Assembly (NCBI RefSeq): GCF_030159255.1
Contig: NZ_BSCT01000031.1
Location: 1 to 64,000, forward strand
DNA: 64,000 bases
Source: Bradyrhizobium sp. SSBR45G
GTDB lineage: Bacteria; Pseudomonadota; Alphaproteobacteria; Rhizobiales; Xanthobacteraceae
Direction: 5' to 3'
Position numbers and translations under genes: made by a program. Below the pieces are notes generated by a model. That model saw only the letters and a list, made by a program, of their open reading frames with translations. It was not told the origin of the DNA and did no database searches. Below, in pieces: positions 62,227 through 64,000 of this stretch; position 1 is the first letter of the stretch; every line of letters begins with the position of its first letter.

Positions 62227-62478
62227 ATGGCTCGAATAGTTAGAAAGCGGTCCTTTGTCAGACGGCGCTCCAAGGTGGGATTGCGAGATGACCAGGGCAA
62301 ACATACGGCTATCTCATTCACGACCAAGGGCAACCAGGAAGTCTGGATTTCCAACAAGGCCATTCGGTATGTGTTGGGAACATTGACTTTGATCGTTTTT
62401 CTGGCTGCCGGGGTGATTGAGCCAAGTTCAGCGAAGACGCTGGTGAAATGGGCTTTGAGGCTTACGACGGTTGGCTAA
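62227..62478 (+). CDS. Small basic protein with one TM segment
   Basis: An 83-residue product with a very basic N-terminus (MARIVRKRSFVRRRSKVGLR), a polar centre and one membrane helix (YVLGTLTLIVFLAAGVI, about 48-64). A strong AAGGAG lies 8 nt before the ATG. The upstream 150 nt are AT-rich compared with the surroundings and carry two AATTAACCG copies (about 62140-62175), probably the promoter area of a transferred gene. Function unknown. Confidence 0.55.
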   Translation: MARIVRKRSFVRRRSKVGLRDDQGKHTAISFTTKGNQEVWISNKAIRYVLGTLTLIVFLAAGVIEPSSAKTLVKWALRLTTVG

Positions 62479-62670
62479 TTTGCTTGTGATATTCGCACCT
62501 CTCCGGGGGGCGCTGGTCGCATCTCCGCGTCGTCCACAAGCGGAACTTGAGACAAACATTGTGCACGGATATGCACGGATGTTCCTACTCTGATCTGCCC
62601 TCAGAGGCTCTTCCGCGCCCTGTGGCATCCCAGCTTCAGTCGGATTTTGTAAGTGATTTCAGCGGTTTGT

Positions 62671-62716
62671 ATGGTGGGCGCACAAGGGATCGAACCTTGG
62701 ACCTCTCCCGTGTGAA
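62671..62716 (-). repeat. tRNA-Val(CAC) 3' fragment, candidate attachment site (right copy)
   Basis: Second copy of the 46-nt tRNA 3' end, same orientation as the left copy, again starting at the anticodon loop with no matching 5' half beyond it (bases after 62716 do not pair with the 3' anticodon stem). It lies about 260 nt upstream of the integrase start. Confidence 0.8.
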
Positions 62717-62973
62717 CCACAATCCCTAGACCATCGCCAGCCTATTCCTGCAACAGTCGAAATCTAGAAAATGCACTTAATAGCAATGGCTTGTGTCCGT
62801 TTTGACCATGCCAGGCCATAGTGCGCCTTACTGCATTTTGTGTGCCCCTGTTGTGCCCCCGGCGGATTTTCCCCGGGGGCACACAAAAGAGGGAGAGTTT
62901 CAGACCCGGTTTGTTCTGGGGCTGTTTCGGCCTCGTCGCGGGGCACACGCGGGACATGGAAAGGACCGGGTTG

Positions 62974-64000
62974 ATGGCGAAAGCAGCGAGCCAGCTGACA
63001 CTCACGGATGCTCTCATTCGCACCGCCTCGTTGCCGCCGGGCAAGGCGCAGCATTATCTCCACGACGACAAGCTGCCCGGTCTCGCCTTGCGCATGCGCG
63101 CCACTGGCGCCCGGACCTGGGTGTATCTTTTCACCAAGCCGGGTGTGAGGGGGACGCAGCGCAAGACGCTCGGCCCGTGGCCCAAGTTCAATGAGAAGGC
63201 CGCGCGCAAGGCGGCGACAATCGCCGCGGGCGAAGTCATCAGGGGCGTTGATCCCAATGACGACAAGCGCGAGGCGAGGCGGCTGCAAGCTGCTGAGAAG
63301 CAGCGGACCACCCTGGCAACTCTGATTGTTGAAGACGGAGCCTACGAGACATCGTTGACCGGGCGGCAGGTCGTCAATTGGAGGCCGGCGATGTCCGCGC
63401 TGAGACGTGGGCTCAAGGATCATGTCGAGGATAGCGCCGCGGATCTCACGCGCCGAAACATCATGGCGGCTGTCGACAAGATCGCCAAGACCGGGAAGCG
63501 TGGGGCCGCCAAGGACTTCCGCAAGCATGTGCACACCTTCCTCGAATGGTGCGTCGGCGAAGGCTATGTCGAGCACAATGTGCTGGCCGGCTATCGCGCG
63601 CCGAAGGAGACGCGAGCGCAACGGGTCGGAAGGCGAATGAAGGGGCGAGCTCTGACCGATGCCGAGATCGTCAAGGTCTGGCAAGCATGCGGCAAGCTCG
63701 GGACTTTTGGACTCCTGACGCGCATGTGCCTCCTCGGCGGCGCGCGTCGCAGCGAGCCAACGATGATCGAGTGGAAGCGGCACGTTATGCAGGACCGCAT
63801 CACCTTCGATGGCGCCTGGACGAAGATGGGTCTGCACCACGATGTGCCGCGCACTCATCTCATCGACGAAGTGCTGGCAGCTGCCAAGCATTTTCAGCGG
63901 GCAACCTCAGACTATGTGTTTCCCTCGCCGAAGACAGGCGGGCAGATGTCGGGCTTCACCAAGATGGTGAAGCGCCTCGTCAAGGAAGCCGAGGTGGATA
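62974..64000 (+). CDS. Tyrosine-recombinase integrase, incomplete at window end
   Basis: At least 342 residues, continuing past the window. The N-terminal arm-binding domain (DUF4102-like: LTDALIRTASLPPGKAQHYL, LPGLALRMRATGARTWVYLF) is followed by a SAM-like core-binding region (KDFRKHVHTFLEWCVGEGYV) and the start of the catalytic domain with Arg in LLGGARRSEPTMIEW. The HxxR and Tyr motifs lie beyond 64000. AAGGA sits 8 nt before ATG 62974; an in-frame ATG at 62956 overlaps that SD. This P4-type integrase presumably used the tRNA-Val site represented by the two fragments upstream. Confidence 0.9.
   Translation, partial: MAKAASQLTLTDALIRTASLPPGKAQHYLHDDKLPGLALRMRATGARTWVYLFTKPGVRGTQRKTLGPWPKFNEKAARKAATIAAGEVIRGVDPNDDKREARRLQAAEKQRTTLATLIVEDGAYETSLTGRQVVNWRPAMSALRRGLKDHVEDSAADLTRRNIMAAVDKIAKTGKRGAAKDFRKHVHTFLEWCVGEGYVEHNVLAGYRAPKETRAQRVGRRMKGRALTDAEIVKVWQACGKLGTFGLLTRMCLLGGARRSEPTMIEWKRHVMQDRITFDGAWTKMGLHHDVPRTHLIDEVLAAAKHFQRATSDYVFPSPKTGGQMSGFTKMVKRLVKEAEVD

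Noticed and set aside
62671..62750. Intact tRNA gene
   Set aside because: Only the part from the anticodon loop to CCA is present; upstream bases do not form the anticodon 5' stem or an acceptor GGGCGCA.

Overview
The window reads as chromosomal DNA of an alphaproteobacterium of the Bradyrhizobium/Rhodopseudomonas type. This is inferred from the high GC content, an ALA-synthase (C4-pathway) hemA, a CYP199-like P450, rhizobial-style ccmFGHI genes next to a two-component pair, and a dispersed palindrome at the left edge. No rRNA or intact tRNA gene was seen.

Layout. 1-6.2 kb: housekeeping and hypothetical genes (L,D-transpeptidase, DUF2927 protein, TPP-dependent enzyme, DUF805-like protein, small cytochrome c). 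6.2-13.5 kb: a sensory and quinoprotein block with a FIST-domain sensor, hybrid histidine kinase, two LuxR-type response regulators, a MxaJ/XoxJ-like binding protein fused to cytochrome c, and a PQQ alcohol dehydrogenase whose Asp-x-Asp motif predicts lanthanide use. 13.5-19 kb: TPR-like protein, ATP-grasp/ABC-ATPase pair, PepSY-like and DUF1259 proteins. 19-34 kb: metal homeostasis and stress, with rcnRA (Ni/Co), an APC permease, a broken DUF4010 gene, cytochrome b561, a VIT-family transporter, two Spy/CpxP-like proteins, a CusBA efflux pump with accessory periplasmic proteins behind a CsoR-like operator, and a two-component system.

34-55.8 kb is the centrepiece. A ccmFGHI cluster without ccmE or ccmABC lies beside an ankyrin/Sel1 protein and an FAD/[4Fe-4S] oxidoreductase. 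Divergent from these are a membrane protein with candidate b-heme histidines, an 18-heme cytochrome, a giant cytochrome with 73 CXXCH motifs plus one CX3CH (hand count), a TPR plus beta-barrel outer-membrane protein, and hemA. Together they look like an electron path from cytoplasm to outer membrane with its own heme supply. The giant cytochrome is built from 13 tandem four-heme repeats of about 113 residues and 6 two-heme repeats of about 47 residues. Copies of an ATCATTCG half-site occur both upstream of ccmF and in the divergent promoter of the conduit genes, suggesting co-regulation.

55.9-60.6 kb: TetR repressor and P450 with a perfect operator between -35 and -10, DNA polymerase IV, and an RNase Z-like hydrolase. 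60.6-64 kb: two direct copies of the 3' 46 nt of a tRNA-Val(CAC) gene flank about 2 kb of small unknown genes, followed by a tyrosine integrase cut by the window end. This is the edge of one or more integrated elements.
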